A DNA stretch of 64,000 nucleotides from a bacterium BRH_c32 (GTDB lineage: Bacteria; Bacteroidota; Ignavibacteria; Ignavibacteriales; Melioribacteraceae). The position numbers and the translations under genes are program-made. The notes under the pieces were generated by a model. That model was not told the DNA's origin and made no database searches. It worked only from the letters and a program-made list of their open reading frames with translations. Of the stretch, positions 9,130 to 19,837 are shown piece by piece. The stretch's first letter is position 1. Each line of letters begins with the position of its first letter. Where the stretch lies: the NCBI GenBank assembly GCA_001516025.1, contig LOEU01000021.1, positions 95,550-159,549 on the forward strand. Direction: 5' to 3'.

Positions 9130-9873
9130 TTGAAATTAGAAAATAAAGTAGCTATTGTAACAGGAGGAAGCAGGGGAATAGGAAGGGCAATCGTTCTTCA
9201 ACTCGCCTCTGAAGGTGCCAAAGTTGTTTTTACTTACCAGTCCTCCGAGAAAGTTGCAAATGAATTGGTTGATGAAGTTAAGAAAAATGGCGGCGAAGCT
9301 TTTTGTATAAAAGCTGACGCTTCGTCTTTTGAAGAAGCTCAAAATGTTGTAAATTTCGCCTTGGAAAAATTTGGCTCTGTTTCTATTCTTGTTAATAATG
9401 CAGGTGCCACTAAAGATAATTTGTTACTCAGAATGAGCGAAAGCGATTTCGATGCAGTAATTGATACGAATTTAAAAAGTGTTTTTAATTATACTAAAGC
9501 AATTTTGAAACCATTCTTGGGACAAAGATTTGGTAAGATAATAAATATTAGTTCCGTAGTTGGAATTACCGGAAATGCCGGACAGGCAAATTATGTTGCT
9601 GCTAAAGCCGGAGTAATCGGACTTACGAAATCAAATGCTAAGGAATTAGCTTCAAGAAATATTAATGTAAATGCAATTGCGCCCGGTTTTATCGAGACTG
9701 ATATGACAAGCAAACTGAACGATCAGCAAAAGGATGCAATTTTAGTAAATGTCCCATTGAAAAAAATGGGGAAACCTGAAGATGTTGCTAAATTAGTTTC
9801 ATTCCTAAGCAGTTCTGATTCTGATTATATTACGGGTCAGGTTATTACTGTTGATGGCGGAATGGTAATGTAA
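9130..9873 (+). CDS. fabG: 3-oxoacyl-ACP reductase
   Basis: 247 residues from a TTG start at 9130, 3 bp after the previous stop. The NAD(P) motif TGGSRGIG is at 11-18, NNAG at 89-92, and the catalytic Ser (S141/S142), Y155 and K159 are in place; the C-terminus YITGQVITVDGGM is canonical FabG. It reduces 3-oxoacyl-ACP with NADPH in the elongation cycle. The non-ATG start may lower its translation compared with acpP next door. Confidence 0.96.
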   Translation: MKLENKVAIVTGGSRGIGRAIVLQLASEGAKVVFTYQSSEKVANELVDEVKKNGGEAFCIKADASSFEEAQNVVNFALEKFGSVSILVNNAGATKDNLLLRMSESDFDAVIDTNLKSVFNYTKAILKPFLGQRFGKIINISSVVGITGNAGQANYVAAKAGVIGLTKSNAKELASRNINVNAIAPGFIETDMTSKLNDQQKDAILVNVPLKKMGKPEDVAKLVSFLSSSDSDYITGQVITVDGGMVM

Positions 9874-9916
9874 TAATTTTATAAACAAATTAATTAATCA
9901 TTAAAGGAGAAATAAA

Positions 9917-10156
9917 ATGGATGTTTACTCAAAAGTAAAAGAAATTGTTGTAGATAAACTTGGTGCAGAAGAATCAGCAATTACGATGGAAGCATCTTTT
10001 ACTAACGATTTAGGTGCAGATTCTTTGGATGTTGTTGAATTAATCATGGGATTTGAAAGTGCTTTTAATATTCAAACTGATGAAGCTGCAGAAAAAATTT
10101 CTACAGTTGGCGATGCAGTAAAATATATAGAAAGTAAATTAGCTGAAAAAGCTTAA
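9917..10156 (+). CDS. acpP: Acyl carrier protein
   Basis: A 79-residue acidic protein with the phosphopantetheine attachment site [10 protein letters not shown]36 is the modified serine. It carries growing acyl chains for FabD, FabH, FabF and FabG. Unlike most genes here it has a strong ribosome-binding site (AAAGGAG about 8 bases ahead), as expected of a very abundant protein. A stem-loop with a U-run follows it (10168-10195). Confidence 0.98.
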   Translation: MDVYSKVKEIVVDKLGAEESAITMEASFTNDLGADSLDVVELIMGFESAFNIQTDEAAEKISTVGDAVKYIESKLAEKA

Positions 10157-10167
10157 TAATAAATAGT

Positions 10168-10195
10168 TCCCCTGCTTTTGCAGGGGATTATTTTT
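10168..10195 (+). terminator. Intrinsic terminator between acpP and fabF
   Basis: Perfect 8-bp stem TCCCCTGC / GCAGGGGA with a TTTT loop (10168-10187), followed by TTATTTTT. It sits 11 bp after the acpP stop and 43 bp before fabF. Because fabF and rnc continue on the same strand with little room for a promoter, it may be leaky and set the acpP to fabF ratio. Confidence 0.8.
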
Positions 10196-10230
10196 AATTA
10201 AAATTAATATCAATTTTTTAATAGGCTTAT

Positions 10231-11475
10231 ATGAGAAATAGAAGAGTTGTAATTACAGGCTTAGGTGCCCTTACACCAATAGGTAATAATATAACTGAAT
10301 TTTGGGAAGGTCTAAAATCAGGTAGTAATGGTGCCGGACTAATTACTAAATTTGATGCAACTAATTTTAATACTCGTTTTGCCTTTGAAATAAAAAATTA
10401 TGATCCATCTCAATATATCGATAAAAAAGAATTAAAGAGAATGGATCCTTATACTCAACTAGGTGTTGCTGCTTCGGTTATGGCAATGGAAGATTCGGGA
10501 CTAGATCTTGAAAAAGAAAATCTCGAAAGAATCGGCGTTGTATTTGGAAGCGGAATCGGCGGTATGTTTACTTTTGAAGCACAACATTCATCTTTTCTTG
10601 AAGGTGGTCCTAGAAGAATTAGCCCTTTCTTTGTCCCAATGATGATTTCAGATATCGCTGCAGGTCAAATATCGATTAGATTCGGATTAAAAGGTCCGAA
10701 CTATGCCACAACATCTGCATGCGCTACGTCATCACATGCAATCGCTGATGCTTTTATGTTGGTGCAAAGAGGATCGGCGGATTTGATGCTTTGCGGAGGT
10801 GCAGAAGCTGCTATTACTCCAATGTCTATTGGAGGATTTAATGCTTTAAGAGCATTATCGACCTGGAATGATCGCTATATGGAAGCTTCTCGTCCATTTG
10901 ATAAAGACCGTAACGGATTTGTAATGGCTGAAGGTGCCGGTACTTTAGTATTAGAAGAATTAGAACATGCAATAAAACGCGGAGCAAAAATTTATGCTGA
11001 ATTAGCAGGTGTCGGTTTAACCGGTGATGCTTACCATATCACTGCTCCCGCTCCGGGCGGAGAAGGTGCCGTTCGCTCCATGAGAGAAGCTTTAAGAGAT
11101 GCTGAAGTGGAACCCGAAATGGTCGACTATATTAATGCTCATGGTACTTCTACCGACCTTAATGATGTAAATGAAACACATGCAATTAAAACTGTATTTG
11201 GTGAACATGCGTATAAATTAGCCGTAAGTTCTACTAAATCGATGACTGGTCATCTATTAGGTGCAGCAGGTGCAGTAGAATCTATTGCCACTGTCCTTGC
11301 TATAAATAATAGTCTTATACCACCAACCATCAATTTAGACGAACCCGATCCTGAATGCGACTTAAATTATACTCCCAAAGTAGCTGTTCCCAAAGATATA
11401 AATATAGCTATTAGTAACACATTTGGATTTGGCGGACATAATGCATCACTATTATTTAAGAAATATTCAGAATAA
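10231..11475 (+). CDS. fabF: Beta-ketoacyl-ACP synthase II
   Basis: 414 residues. Active-site C164 in [10 protein letters not shown], His in [11 protein letters not shown] (near 304) and His in TGHLLGAAG (near 340) form the Cys-His-His triad of elongating synthases. It condenses acyl-ACP with malonyl-ACP. It follows acpP across an intrinsic terminator and precedes rnc by 2 bp. Family II (FabF) rather than FabB is judged from length and from acpP linkage. Confidence 0.96.
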   Translation: MRNRRVVITGLGALTPIGNNITEFWEGLKSGSNGAGLITKFDATNFNTRFAFEIKNYDPSQYIDKKELKRMDPYTQLGVAASVMAMEDSGLDLEKENLERIGVVFGSGIGGMFTFEAQHSSFLEGGPRRISPFFVPMMISDIAAGQISIRFGLKGPNYATTSACATSSHAIADAFMLVQRGSADLMLCGGAEAAITPMSIGGFNALRALSTWNDRYMEASRPFDKDRNGFVMAEGAGTLVLEELEHAIKRGAKIYAELAGVGLTGDAYHITAPAPGGEGAVRSMREALRDAEVEPEMVDYINAHGTSTDLNDVNETHAIKTVFGEHAYKLAVSSTKSMTGHLLGAAGAVESIATVLAINNSLIPPTINLDEPDPECDLNYTPKVAVPKDINIAISNTFGFGGHNASLLFKKYSE

Positions 11476-11477
11476 AA

Positions 11478-12224
11478 TTGTTTAGTTTTATTTTTGGCAA
11501 TAAGAAGTCTAAACTTGTTGCAGTTCACTTCAATAAAGAGAAGCAAAAGGAATTAAATAAAGTACTTGGTTTTAATATCAAAAATAAAGAACTTTATTTA
11601 AAGTCTTTTACTCATCGCTCTTATTTGGAGCTGTTCCCTGAATTAGAGAAATCTAATGAAAGATTAGAATTTCTTGGCGATTCGGTTTTAAATATGTCTG
11701 TGGCCAAATACCTTTTTGAAGCCAATAAATATAAAGACGAAGGTTTTCTTACCAAGGCACGTGCATATCTCGTTAATAGAGATAATCTTTTCAATTCTTC
11801 TCAAAGAATTGGGCTTTCTAATTTCCTATTACTAAACAAAAAATACCTTGTTAATTCAAAAGAGGGGATGAAGACCGTATTAGCTGATGCCACGGAAGCT
11901 CTTATTGCGGCAATCTACCTTGATAAGGGTGAAGAGATAACTGATAAATTTATTTATCAATATGTAATTGCTCCATACGTAAATACGGATTTTGTTAAAG
12001 CTGATAATAATTATAAGGGGCAATTATTAGAGCTAGCTCACGCTAATAAGATTGGGCATCCTCATTATAAAGTAATTGAAGAAAAAGGTCCGGAACATAA
12101 AAAAGAATTTACTGTTGAAGTCTATATCGGGGATAAATTTTATGCTACCGGTACAGGCGGAAATAAGAAAAATGCCGAACAAGAAGCTTCAAAAGTAGCT
12201 CTGGAAATATTGCATAATCAGTAA
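11478..12224 (+). CDS. rnc: Ribonuclease III
   Basis: 248 residues from a TTG start at 11478, two bases after fabF. The RNase III signature ERLEFLGDSVL is near 61-71, a second acidic site DATEALIAAIYLD near 136, and a double-stranded RNA-binding domain covers about 175-245. It cleaves double-stranded RNA, notably rRNA precursors. The acpP-fabF-rnc order is common in bacteria. Confidence 0.96.
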   Translation: MFSFIFGNKKSKLVAVHFNKEKQKELNKVLGFNIKNKELYLKSFTHRSYLELFPELEKSNERLEFLGDSVLNMSVAKYLFEANKYKDEGFLTKARAYLVNRDNLFNSSQRIGLSNFLLLNKKYLVNSKEGMKTVLADATEALIAAIYLDKGEEITDKFIYQYVIAPYVNTDFVKADNNYKGQLLELAHANKIGHPHYKVIEEKGPEHKKEFTVEVYIGDKFYATGTGGNKKNAEQEASKVALEILHNQ

Positions 12225-12319
12225 TTTGATTTTTCTTAAAAATTAATCTCATCCTCAAATTTAAATTCCAGTAAAGTTTTTTATATTTACCTATCATTAT
12301 TAAATAAAATGTGAATACT

Positions 12320-15217
12320 ATGAATAACTTCCAATTTAATGACCAATTTGTCGATAGACATATCGGTATCAGCAAACAAGATTATAACGAAATGCTTTCT
12401 GTGCTTGGTGTAAAATCAGTAGATGAAATGATAAATCTGACCTTGCCCGAATCTATACGATTAAAAGAAGAATTACAATTAGATGAACCGATGAGCGAAT
12501 ATCAATTCCTTAATCATTTATCGGAAATTGCATCTAAAAACAAATTATTTACTAATTATATAGGCTTGGGATATTATCCTACAATTACTCCCGGAGTAAT
12601 AAAAAGAAATATTTTAGAAAATCCCGGATGGTACACTCAATATACTCCATATCAAGCAGAAATCTCTCAAGGAAGATTAGAAGCTCTATTAAATTTTCAA
12701 ACTGTTATAGCCGATTTAACCGGATTAAAGATTGCGAACGCTTCTTTATTGGATGAAGCCACTTCAGCTGCCGAAGCTATGGGTATGCTTTATTCTCTTA
12801 GGAAACCGAACAAAAAGAATTCAAATCTGTTTTTGGTTTCTGATACTGTTTTTCCGCAAACCTTGGACGTGATGATTACAAGAGCTCAGCCTTTGGGAAT
12901 TAAAATAAAAGTCTGCAACATTAACGAAGAAGATTTGACCGATGATGTATTTGGTATTTTAGTTCAGTATCCCGATTCTAACGGTGAAATAAAAGATTTC
13001 AAGAATCTATTTGAAGCCGCCAATCAAAAAGGGATTTATAAAGCTGTAGCCGCAGACCTATTAAGTCTGACTCTTCTTACACCTCCCGGAGAATTTGGTG
13101 CTGATATAGCAGTCGGTTCGGCTCAGAGATTCGGAGTACCAATGGGTTATGGCGGTCCTCATGCAGCTTATTTTGCTACTCGTGATGAATTTAAGAGACA
13201 GATTCCCGGAAGAATTATTGGAGTTTCGATCGATTCGCAAGGGAGAGCGGCTCTTAGAATGGCTTTACAGACACGTGAGCAGCATATAAAGCGCGAACAT
13301 GCTACAAGTAATATTTGTACCGCCCAAGCACTTTTGGCTATCATGGCAAGCATGTATGTGGTTTATCATGGACCTAAGGGATTAAAAGAAATTGCATTGA
13401 GAATTCATAGACTTACTCAATTCTTGGAACTGAATTTAAATAATCTAGGATATCAACAAATTAATAAAAACTATTTCGATACCATTAAAGTTTCTCTCGC
13501 ATCGCATGAAGAGATGCAGAAATTAAATATACTTGCAGTAGAAAAATCGATAAATCTTAGATATATATCCGAAACAGAAATTGGTATCTCTTTAGACGAA
13601 ACAAAAACGATTGAAGATATTAAAGTTTTGCTCGGAGTCTTTGCTGAATTAAGAGGAAAAGAAACTCCAAATATTGAAGCAGTATCATTAAACGGAAAAA
13701 CCACAATAGATTTAGATTCTTTATTCGGAAGGAAATCAGAATTTCTTACACATCCTGTGTTCAATAGCTACTATTCTGAAACCGATATGATGAGATATAT
13801 AAAAAGTCTTGAAAAGAAAGATTTATCATTAACTACTTCGATGATTCCGCTCGGTTCTTGCACAATGAAATTAAATGCAAGTACTGAGATGTTCGGTATT
13901 ACTTGGAAAGAATTTACTAATATGCACCCATTTGCACCAAAGGATCAAACTGAAGGATATCAAATCATCTTTAAGGAATTGGAAAAACAATTAGCCGAGA
14001 TTACAGGATTTAAAGGAGTTTCTCTTCAACCTAATTCCGGCGCTCAAGGTGAATACACCGGACTTATGGTTATTCGTGCCTACCATAGAGATAGGGGTGA
14101 TATAAACAGAAATATCTGTTTAATTCCATCTTCTGCACATGGTACTAATCCGGCAAGCGCAGTTATGGCAGGGAATAAAGTGGTTGTAGTTAAATGTGAT
14201 AGCAATGGTAATGTTGATATTAATGATCTAAAAGAAAAAGCAGAACAATATAAAGATACTCTCTCGAGCTTAATGATTACATATCCATCGACTCACGGTG
14301 TTTTTGAGAAAAATATAATCGATATTTGCGATATAATTCATCAAAATGGTGGGTTAGTTTATATGGATGGTGCTAATATGAACGCACAGGTGGGTTTGAC
14401 TTCTCCCGGATTTATTGGTGCCGATGTATGTCATCTTAATTTGCATAAAACATTTACGATACCTCATGGCGGCGGCGGTCCTGGTGTTGGTCCTATTGCA
14501 GTTAATGAAAAACTTCTTCCATTCCTTCCCGGTCATTCTCTCGTTAAAATCGGAAGTGATAAAGCTATTAATGCAGTTTCCTCCGCTCCTTATGGAAGCG
14601 CAAATGTTCTTATTATCTCTTATGCCTATATCAAATTAATGGGGGCTAAAGGTTTAACTGAAGCAACTAAAGCAGCTATCCTAAATGCAAATTATATTAA
14701 AGCTAAATTGGAAAAAGAATATAAAGTTCTTTATTCGGGTGAAAATGGGTTTGTTGCTCATGAATTGATTTTTGACCTAAGAGATTTTAAAGCTACCTCA
14801 GGAATTGAGGTAGAAGATGTGGCTAAAAGATTGATGGATTATGGTTACCATGCACCTACGGTTTCTTTCCCTGTGCCCGGTACTTTAATGGTAGAACCGA
14901 CTGAGAGTGAATCTTTGAATGAATTAAATAAATTTTGTTCGGTAATGCTTGCAATTAAGGAAGAAATAAAGGAAATTGAAGAAGGAAAATATGATAAAGC
15001 GTCAAACGTCCTCAAAAACGCTCCGCATACGGCATTAGCTGTAATAGCCGATGAATGGAAAAATAGCTATTCGAGAGAAAAAGCTGCTTTCCCTGATAAT
15101 TATACTCGAGAAAACAAATTCTGGCCCGCAGTCGGGCGCGTTAATAATGCCTATGGAGACAGAAATTTGGTATGTTCGTGTCTTCCTATAACGGATTATA
15201 TAACTAAGGAGATTTAA
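12320..15217 (+). CDS. gcvP: Glycine dehydrogenase (decarboxylating), P-protein
   Basis: About 965 residues, the full-length fused P-protein. The N-terminal FVDRHIG segment, the glycine-rich loop with [10 protein letters not shown] and the pyridoxal-phosphate lysine in LNLHKTF (Lys about 710) are present. It decarboxylates glycine and passes the aminomethyl group to the lipoyl H-protein. The genes for GcvT and GcvH are not in the window. The frame is open from a GTG at 12311; ATG 12320 gives MNNFQFND and is preferred, though neither has a clear ribosome-binding site. Confidence 0.96.
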   Translation: MNNFQFNDQFVDRHIGISKQDYNEMLSVLGVKSVDEMINLTLPESIRLKEELQLDEPMSEYQFLNHLSEIASKNKLFTNYIGLGYYPTITPGVIKRNILENPGWYTQYTPYQAEISQGRLEALLNFQTVIADLTGLKIANASLLDEATSAAEAMGMLYSLRKPNKKNSNLFLVSDTVFPQTLDVMITRAQPLGIKIKVCNINEEDLTDDVFGILVQYPDSNGEIKDFKNLFEAANQKGIYKAVAADLLSLTLLTPPGEFGADIAVGSAQRFGVPMGYGGPHAAYFATRDEFKRQIPGRIIGVSIDSQGRAALRMALQTREQHIKREHATSNICTAQALLAIMASMYVVYHGPKGLKEIALRIHRLTQFLELNLNNLGYQQINKNYFDTIKVSLASHEEMQKLNILAVEKSINLRYISETEIGISLDETKTIEDIKVLLGVFAELRGKETPNIEAVSLNGKTTIDLDSLFGRKSEFLTHPVFNSYYSETDMMRYIKSLEKKDLSLTTSMIPLGSCTMKLNASTEMFGITWKEFTNMHPFAPKDQTEGYQIIFKELEKQLAEITGFKGVSLQPNSGAQGEYTGLMVIRAYHRDRGDINRNICLIPSSAHGTNPASAVMAGNKVVVVKCDSNGNVDINDLKEKAEQYKDTLSSLMITYPSTHGVFEKNIIDICDIIHQNGGLVYMDGANMNAQVGLTSPGFIGADVCHLNLHKTFTIPHGGGGPGVGPIAVNEKLLPFLPGHSLVKIGSDKAINAVSSAPYGSANVLIISYAYIKLMGAKGLTEATKAAILNANYIKAKLEKEYKVLYSGENGFVAHELIFDLRDFKATSGIEVEDVAKRLMDYGYHAPTVSFPVPGTLMVEPTESESLNELNKFCSVMLAIKEEIKEIEEGKYDKASNVLKNAPHTALAVIADEWKNSYSREKAAFPDNYTRENKFWPAVGRVNNAYGDRNLVCSCLPITDYITKEI

Positions 15218-15218
15218 T

Positions 15219-15635
15219 ATGGAAGAATTGATTGATATATGTAATGTTTTGATGAGCGCTAAGGTTATTGCAGTTGTTGGGATTTCTGATAATCCGAATA
15301 AACCAAGTCGTGAGATAGCCGAAAAACTAGCTCAAAGTGGATACAAAGTATATGGAGTTAATCCAAATATAGAATCATTTGATGGCATTAAAGTTTATCC
15401 GTCATTATTAGATATTCCCGAAAAAATAGATATCGTTGATGTATTTAGAAGACCGGAACATATTCCTGAACACATTTCTGATATTTTAGCCGTGAAACCG
15501 AAAACTTTATGGCTTCAACAAGGGATTAGAAATGATATGGCTACAAAACCTGCTGAAGAAGCAGGAATTAATGTCATTCAAGATAAATGCATTGCGGTAT
15601 ATTATAATCTTTGCCAATCTACTAATAAAAAATAA
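15219..15635 (+). CDS. CoA-binding Rossmann-fold protein (YccU type)
   Basis: 138 residues. The fold of the CoA-binding domain is seen: VIAVVGISDNPNKPS, the SGYKVYGVNPN segment and the C-terminal VIQDKCIAVYY. These small proteins resemble the N-terminal part of succinyl-CoA ligase alpha subunit and bind CoA; their role is unknown. It starts one base after gcvP, so both are likely translated together. Confidence 0.9.
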   Translation: MEELIDICNVLMSAKVIAVVGISDNPNKPSREIAEKLAQSGYKVYGVNPNIESFDGIKVYPSLLDIPEKIDIVDVFRRPEHIPEHISDILAVKPKTLWLQQGIRNDMATKPAEEAGINVIQDKCIAVYYNLCQSTNKK

Positions 15636-15640
15636 TACAC

Positions 15641-16957
15641 TTGAGAATACCTTGTTTTAATATATTATTCTTACTTATAGCTCTGTTATCGTTATCGTTA
15701 AATCTCAATGCACAAAGCGGAAAAATAGTTATCGATTCGATAAAAATTAGCGGTAACGATATCACAGAGGATTTTATAATTCTAAGAGAATTATCGTTTA
15801 AAGAAAAAGATGTTGTAGATAATAGAACATTAAAATTCAATAAGGAAAGAATTTTTAGTCTCGGGCTTTTTACTTCAGTTGATCTTGATATTGAAAAATT
15901 CCCTAAGTATAATCAATTAAATATAGTTGTCGAAGAGAGCTGGTATATTTATCCGATCCCTTTTATTTCTCGTTCTAATCAAAAAAAGAATTCATATTCT
16001 TATGGTGTAAATGTCGAGATAAAGAATTTTCGCGGCAGGAATGAATATCTGAAAGGATCAACTACTTTTGGGTATGACCCATCATTTTCTGTTATGTATG
16101 ATAATCCGGCATTTTTATTTAAGGATGAACTTGGAATGAGGGTCGGTCTCAGCTATTCAAAAACTAATAATAAGAATAATGCTATAAATGAAGCGGTAGG
16201 AGGCGAATTTACTACTGAAAATTATGGCACTGATTTTATGCTTTATAAAAGACTTAATCAATTTGATATCATAAGTGTGCCGACTTCATTCACTTATATC
16301 CACTATCCGAATAAAATTGATAGAAGTATAACAGCATCTCGTGAAAGTATTGATAGAATATTGGCAGTTGGAATAAGTTATCTCCATGATTCACGCGACT
16401 TAAAACAATTCCCAAAAGAAGGGTTTTTCCTATATACTAATGTATCGCATAAAGGATTTGGGATCACTGATATTAATTACAATGTACTCTATTTTGATGT
16501 AAGGTATTATCAGCCAATAAACGATTTTCTATTCTCAAAATTTAGATACACAAATAGATTGACATCTAATACAGTTCCATTTTTTGATTTATCTTATTTG
16601 GGCTATGGAGAAATAATAAGGGGAAGAAGAGATGACCAGAGAGAAGGCAATAATCTTTTCAAAGGTTCGGTGGAACTCTTTACACCAATTCTCGAAAATC
16701 TTAATTATAAATTTAAACTCCCACTTATTCCCAAAAGTTTAACTTCGGGTCGAGTTGGAATCTATTTCAGTGTATTTGCAGATGTTGGAACGGTTCTAAA
16801 TAATAATAATCAGGGTATTGCCATAGATATGTTAAGTGGTGGTTATGGTGCAGGAATTACTATTCTCATTCTTCCTTATAATTCCATCCGATTCGAATAC
16901 GCATTTGGGCAAAAAAATAAAGGAGAATTTTCGATTGATACAGGAATTTCTTTCTGA
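15641..16957 (+). CDS. BamA/TamA-like outer-membrane beta-barrel with POTRA domain
   Basis: 438 residues from TTG 15641 with a signal peptide ending near LNLNAQS. Residues about 25-95 form one POTRA-like unit (IVIDSIKISGNDIT...FNKERIFSLGLFTSVDL). The rest is alternating beta strands ending in phenylalanine, as in the C-terminal barrel of the Omp85 superfamily, with a VRF/RGF-like LRGR segment (IIRGRRDD). Having only one POTRA domain, it is shorter than BamA (usually five) and is better described as a small Omp85 relative, probably for insertion or export at the outer membrane. Confidence 0.88.
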   Translation: MRIPCFNILFLLIALLSLSLNLNAQSGKIVIDSIKISGNDITEDFIILRELSFKEKDVVDNRTLKFNKERIFSLGLFTSVDLDIEKFPKYNQLNIVVEESWYIYPIPFISRSNQKKNSYSYGVNVEIKNFRGRNEYLKGSTTFGYDPSFSVMYDNPAFLFKDELGMRVGLSYSKTNNKNNAINEAVGGEFTTENYGTDFMLYKRLNQFDIISVPTSFTYIHYPNKIDRSITASRESIDRILAVGISYLHDSRDLKQFPKEGFFLYTNVSHKGFGITDINYNVLYFDVRYYQPINDFLFSKFRYTNRLTSNTVPFFDLSYLGYGEIIRGRRDDQREGNNLFKGSVELFTPILENLNYKFKLPLIPKSLTSGRVGIYFSVFADVGTVLNNNNQGIAIDMLSGGYGAGITILILPYNSIRFEYAFGQKNKGEFSIDTGISF

Positions 16958-17645
16958 TATTGAACTATATTTTTCATCTGAGATTTCAGGTGATTTAATA
17001 ACTCTTTATGGTGATGAATTTCGACATGCCGTTCATGTTATGCGCCATAAAATTGACGACACTCTTTTCATTACTGACGGTAAAGGAAATATATTTGAAA
17101 GCTCAATTATAAAAATAGAGAAGTCATCTCTAAAGTCAAAAAATTCTGGAATTAAAAAAATTGAATCGCCATTTAAGAATATCACTGTTGCTATCCCACG
17201 CTTAAAGAGTCAAGATCGATTTGAATTTGCTATTGAGAAATCAATTGAACTTGGAATTTCTAATTTCATCATTTTCGAATCAGAAAGGACAGTTGCAAAA
17301 GGGAGTAAGATCGAAAGATGGGAGAAAATTGGTCTAGCTGCAATGAAACAGAATTTGGGAGCATACTTGCCACAATTTCAATACTTTTCAAAATTTCCTG
17401 ATTTATTAAATTCTGACAAAGAATTAATTGTTTTTGATTTACACGGTACAAAAAAATGGAGCACGTTTCTACAAAATGAATTTAATTTAAATCAAAAATA
17501 CCTTTTGATTTATGGTCCGGAAGGTGGATTAACCGAAGGAGAGTTGAACATGGTAATTGGTGCTAAATATTACATTAATAGAAGTAGGCTAAGAGTAGAA
17601 ACGGCTGTTATATCCGCCGTTTCCTTAATGCAAATTATACTATAA
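16935..17645 (+). CDS. rsmE: 16S rRNA (uridine1498-N3)-methyltransferase
   Basis: I choose TTG 16935, preceded by AGGAG (16921-16925) at good spacing. This gives 236 residues, the normal RsmE length; longer versions starting at 16836 would lie inside the barrel gene. Features are the N-terminal HAVHVMR PUA-like part, a KSIELGISNFI segment and the SPOUT knot with LLIYGPEGGLTEGE and LRVETAVISAVSLMQ. It methylates U1498 of 16S rRNA using SAM. It overlaps the upstream barrel gene by 23 bp and the convergent phosphorylase gene by 6 bp. Confidence 0.93.
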   Translation: MIQEFLSDIELYFSSEISGDLITLYGDEFRHAVHVMRHKIDDTLFITDGKGNIFESSIIKIEKSSLKSKNSGIKKIESPFKNITVAIPRLKSQDRFEFAIEKSIELGISNFIIFESERTVAKGSKIERWEKIGLAAMKQNLGAYLPQFQYFSKFPDLLNSDKELIVFDLHGTKKWSTFLQNEFNLNQKYLLIYGPEGGLTEGELNMVIGAKYYINRSRLRVETAVISAVSLMQIIL

Positions 17646-18461
17646 ACTTTCGATTGTCGATTTAATCAAATTCTCAAATGATTCTTTAGCAATTTGCCCT
17701 GTTTCGATTACTTCTTTATGTGTAAGTTTAGTATCTGATAACCCTGCTGCAAAATTCGTTATACAGGATATTGCCCCCACTTTAATTCCGAGAAATGCTC
17801 CGAAAATTGCCTCATGCACAGTTGACATTCCAATTGCATCGCATCCAAATCGCTTAAACATCATTATTTCTGCAGGTGTTTCGTAAGAAGGTCCTTTTGA
17901 AAACCAATAGCTTCCTTCTTTTAAGATAACATTTCCTTTCAATGCTCCGGTTCTTATTTTATTACTTAAATCTTTTGAAGGGAAATCTAAAAAGGCATTT
18001 TTTTGCTCTAATGAACCAATTCCAAGAACTTCTGCAACTTCTTTATAAAGATTCATATAATTAAAAGAATTTACTAACATTAAATCGCCCGGATGAAAAT
18101 AATCATTTACTCCACCTGCTGCATTTGTTAAAATTAAGTTTTTACAACTAGTTTTTGAAGCGAGATAAATGGGGAGCAGGCATTCTGATAATTGATAACC
18201 TTCATAAAAATGAATTCTTCCTTGGAATAAAAGTACTTTCTTACCTGCGTATAAACCAGCTATTATTTTCCCCTTATGTCCCTCTACTGTCGATGAAGGA
18301 TAACCGGATAACTCCTTTGTTTCAAACGAGTTAATTACTTCCAAATGAGTAGCAAAATCGCCTAATCCACTTCCTAGAACAATGCAGACGTCAGGTACGA
18401 AATTGATTTTCTCTAAAAATTGTTCTATCGTTTTTTCATATTTAAGTTCAAAATTAATCAT
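17640..18461 (-). CDS. punA: Purine nucleoside phosphorylase (PNP-I type)
   Basis: 273 residues. The phosphate-binding GSGLGDFA, the loop SSTVEGHKGK, the GRIHFYEG segment and the purine-site segment AIGMSTVHEA fit the trimeric purine nucleoside phosphorylase family that acts on inosine and guanosine. It splits nucleosides with phosphate in salvage. It is the last gene of the salvage operon and overlaps the transporter gene by ATGA. Confidence 0.95.
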   Translation of the reverse strand: MINFELKYEKTIEQFLEKINFVPDVCIVLGSGLGDFATHLEVINSFETKELSGYPSSTVEGHKGKIIAGLYAGKKVLLFQGRIHFYEGYQLSECLLPIYLASKTSCKNLILTNAAGGVNDYFHPGDLMLVNSFNYMNLYKEVAEVLGIGSLEQKNAFLDFPSKDLSNKIRTGALKGNVILKEGSYWFSKGPSYETPAEIMMFKRFGCDAIGMSTVHEAIFGAFLGIKVGAISCITNFAAGLSDTKLTHKEVIETGQIAKESFENLIKSTIESL

Positions 18462-19813
18462 GAGAAAAATGCCCCTGCTAATGTTGCTGTTAATAAAGTT
18501 GCTAAAGTGCCACCGAGTACAGCTTTCAATCCAAGTTGAGCAAAATCAGACCTTCTCTCGGGAGCAAGAGGTGATAAACCACCTATTTGTATCGCAATAG
18601 AACTGAAATTTGCAAATCCACATAATGCATAAGTAGCCATAAATATTGCTTTTTTATCTATCAAAACATTATTTTGTATTTGTGTCCCCATATCCAAATA
18701 GGCTACAAATTCATTTAAAACGACTTTTGTTCCTAATAAACTCCCGAATTGAAAACTTGCATCCCATGGAACGCCGATTAAAAAGGCAAGATATTGAAGA
18801 ATTAATCCAAAAAATAACTGAAGACTTAATGGCTGCCCGAATTGGGCTATTAGATATGAATTTACTCCGATTACATTTCCAAAAGCAGTAAGTGAATAGT
18901 TTAGTAACGCGATTATTGCTATGAATGCAATCAACATAGCGGCAACATTTAATGCTAAAGTGAGCCCTTCACTCGCTCCTTGTGCAGCTGCTTCTATTAC
19001 GTTTGAGCCGTTTTTTTCTACTTTTATCTTAACCGTTCCTTTCGTTACCGGCTCTTCAGTTTCAGGAATTAGTATCTTTGATATAATTAGCGATGCGAAA
19101 GCAGCCATTACACTAGCCACGAGTAAGTGATTGGCAAATATTAATTGCGCTTGTGCTAGGGGAATGTTATGTGTCGTTGAATAAGATTGTCCGAGAATCT
19201 GAATATAAGCAGCCATTACGCTTCCGGCAATTGTAGCCATTCCGCCAACCATTATAGTCAATAGTTCACTTTTTGTCATATCCTTTATAAATGGTTTTAT
19301 CATTAATGGTGCTTCCGTCTGACCAATAAAAATATTTGCCGTATTAGAAAGCGATTCTGCTCCTGAAGTACCCAATAACTTCTGCATTACCCATGCCATT
19401 CCTTGAACAATTCTCTGCATTACACCAAGGTAATAGAGAACTGACATTAAACTTGCGAAGAAAATAATAATTGGGAGCACTTGAAAAGCGAAAAACATTC
19501 CTAAAGAGCCATCAGTACCGGGACTTAAAGCCAGATTACCAAAAATAAACTTAGAACCTTCGGTAGTGAAATTCAAAACTAATACGAAAAATCCACTTAT
19601 AAATGTAAAAAGAGACTTCAAGTAACCTAAAGGAGCGAAAAAGTTTGAGAGTTCATCTCCTTTTAAAATAAAAATCGCTAAAATTAACTGGATACCTAAT
19701 CCCTTAGCTACCAATTTCCAATTAATCGCTCTCTTATTATTAGAAAAAAGATATGCAATAGAAATCAGTACTGCAAAACCTAAAATACCCCTTAAAATGG
19801 AAACGAAATCCAT
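18458..19813 (-). CDS. nupC: Concentrative nucleoside transporter (NupC/CNT family)
   Basis: 451 residues with about ten hydrophobic helices. CNT family landmarks are GQTEAPLMIKPF near 167 and a C-terminal CGFANFSSIAIQIGGL. Family members import nucleosides with H+ or Na+ across the inner membrane. It lies between tdk and the phosphorylase, which supplies the next step, so the operon takes in nucleosides and splits or phosphorylates them. The coupling ion cannot be told here. Confidence 0.93.
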   Translation of the reverse strand: MDFVSILRGILGFAVLISIAYLFSNNKRAINWKLVAKGLGIQLILAIFILKGDELSNFFAPLGYLKSLFTFISGFFVLVLNFTTEGSKFIFGNLALSPGTDGSLGMFFAFQVLPIIIFFASLMSVLYYLGVMQRIVQGMAWVMQKLLGTSGAESLSNTANIFIGQTEAPLMIKPFIKDMTKSELLTIMVGGMATIAGSVMAAYIQILGQSYSTTHNIPLAQAQLIFANHLLVASVMAAFASLIISKILIPETEEPVTKGTVKIKVEKNGSNVIEAAAQGASEGLTLALNVAAMLIAFIAIIALLNYSLTAFGNVIGVNSYLIAQFGQPLSLQLFFGLILQYLAFLIGVPWDASFQFGSLLGTKVVLNEFVAYLDMGTQIQNNVLIDKKAIFMATYALCGFANFSSIAIQIGGLSPLAPERRSDFAQLGLKAVLGGTLATLLTATLAGAFFS

Positions 19814-19837
19814 AATTCTCCTTTAATACATTTTAAT

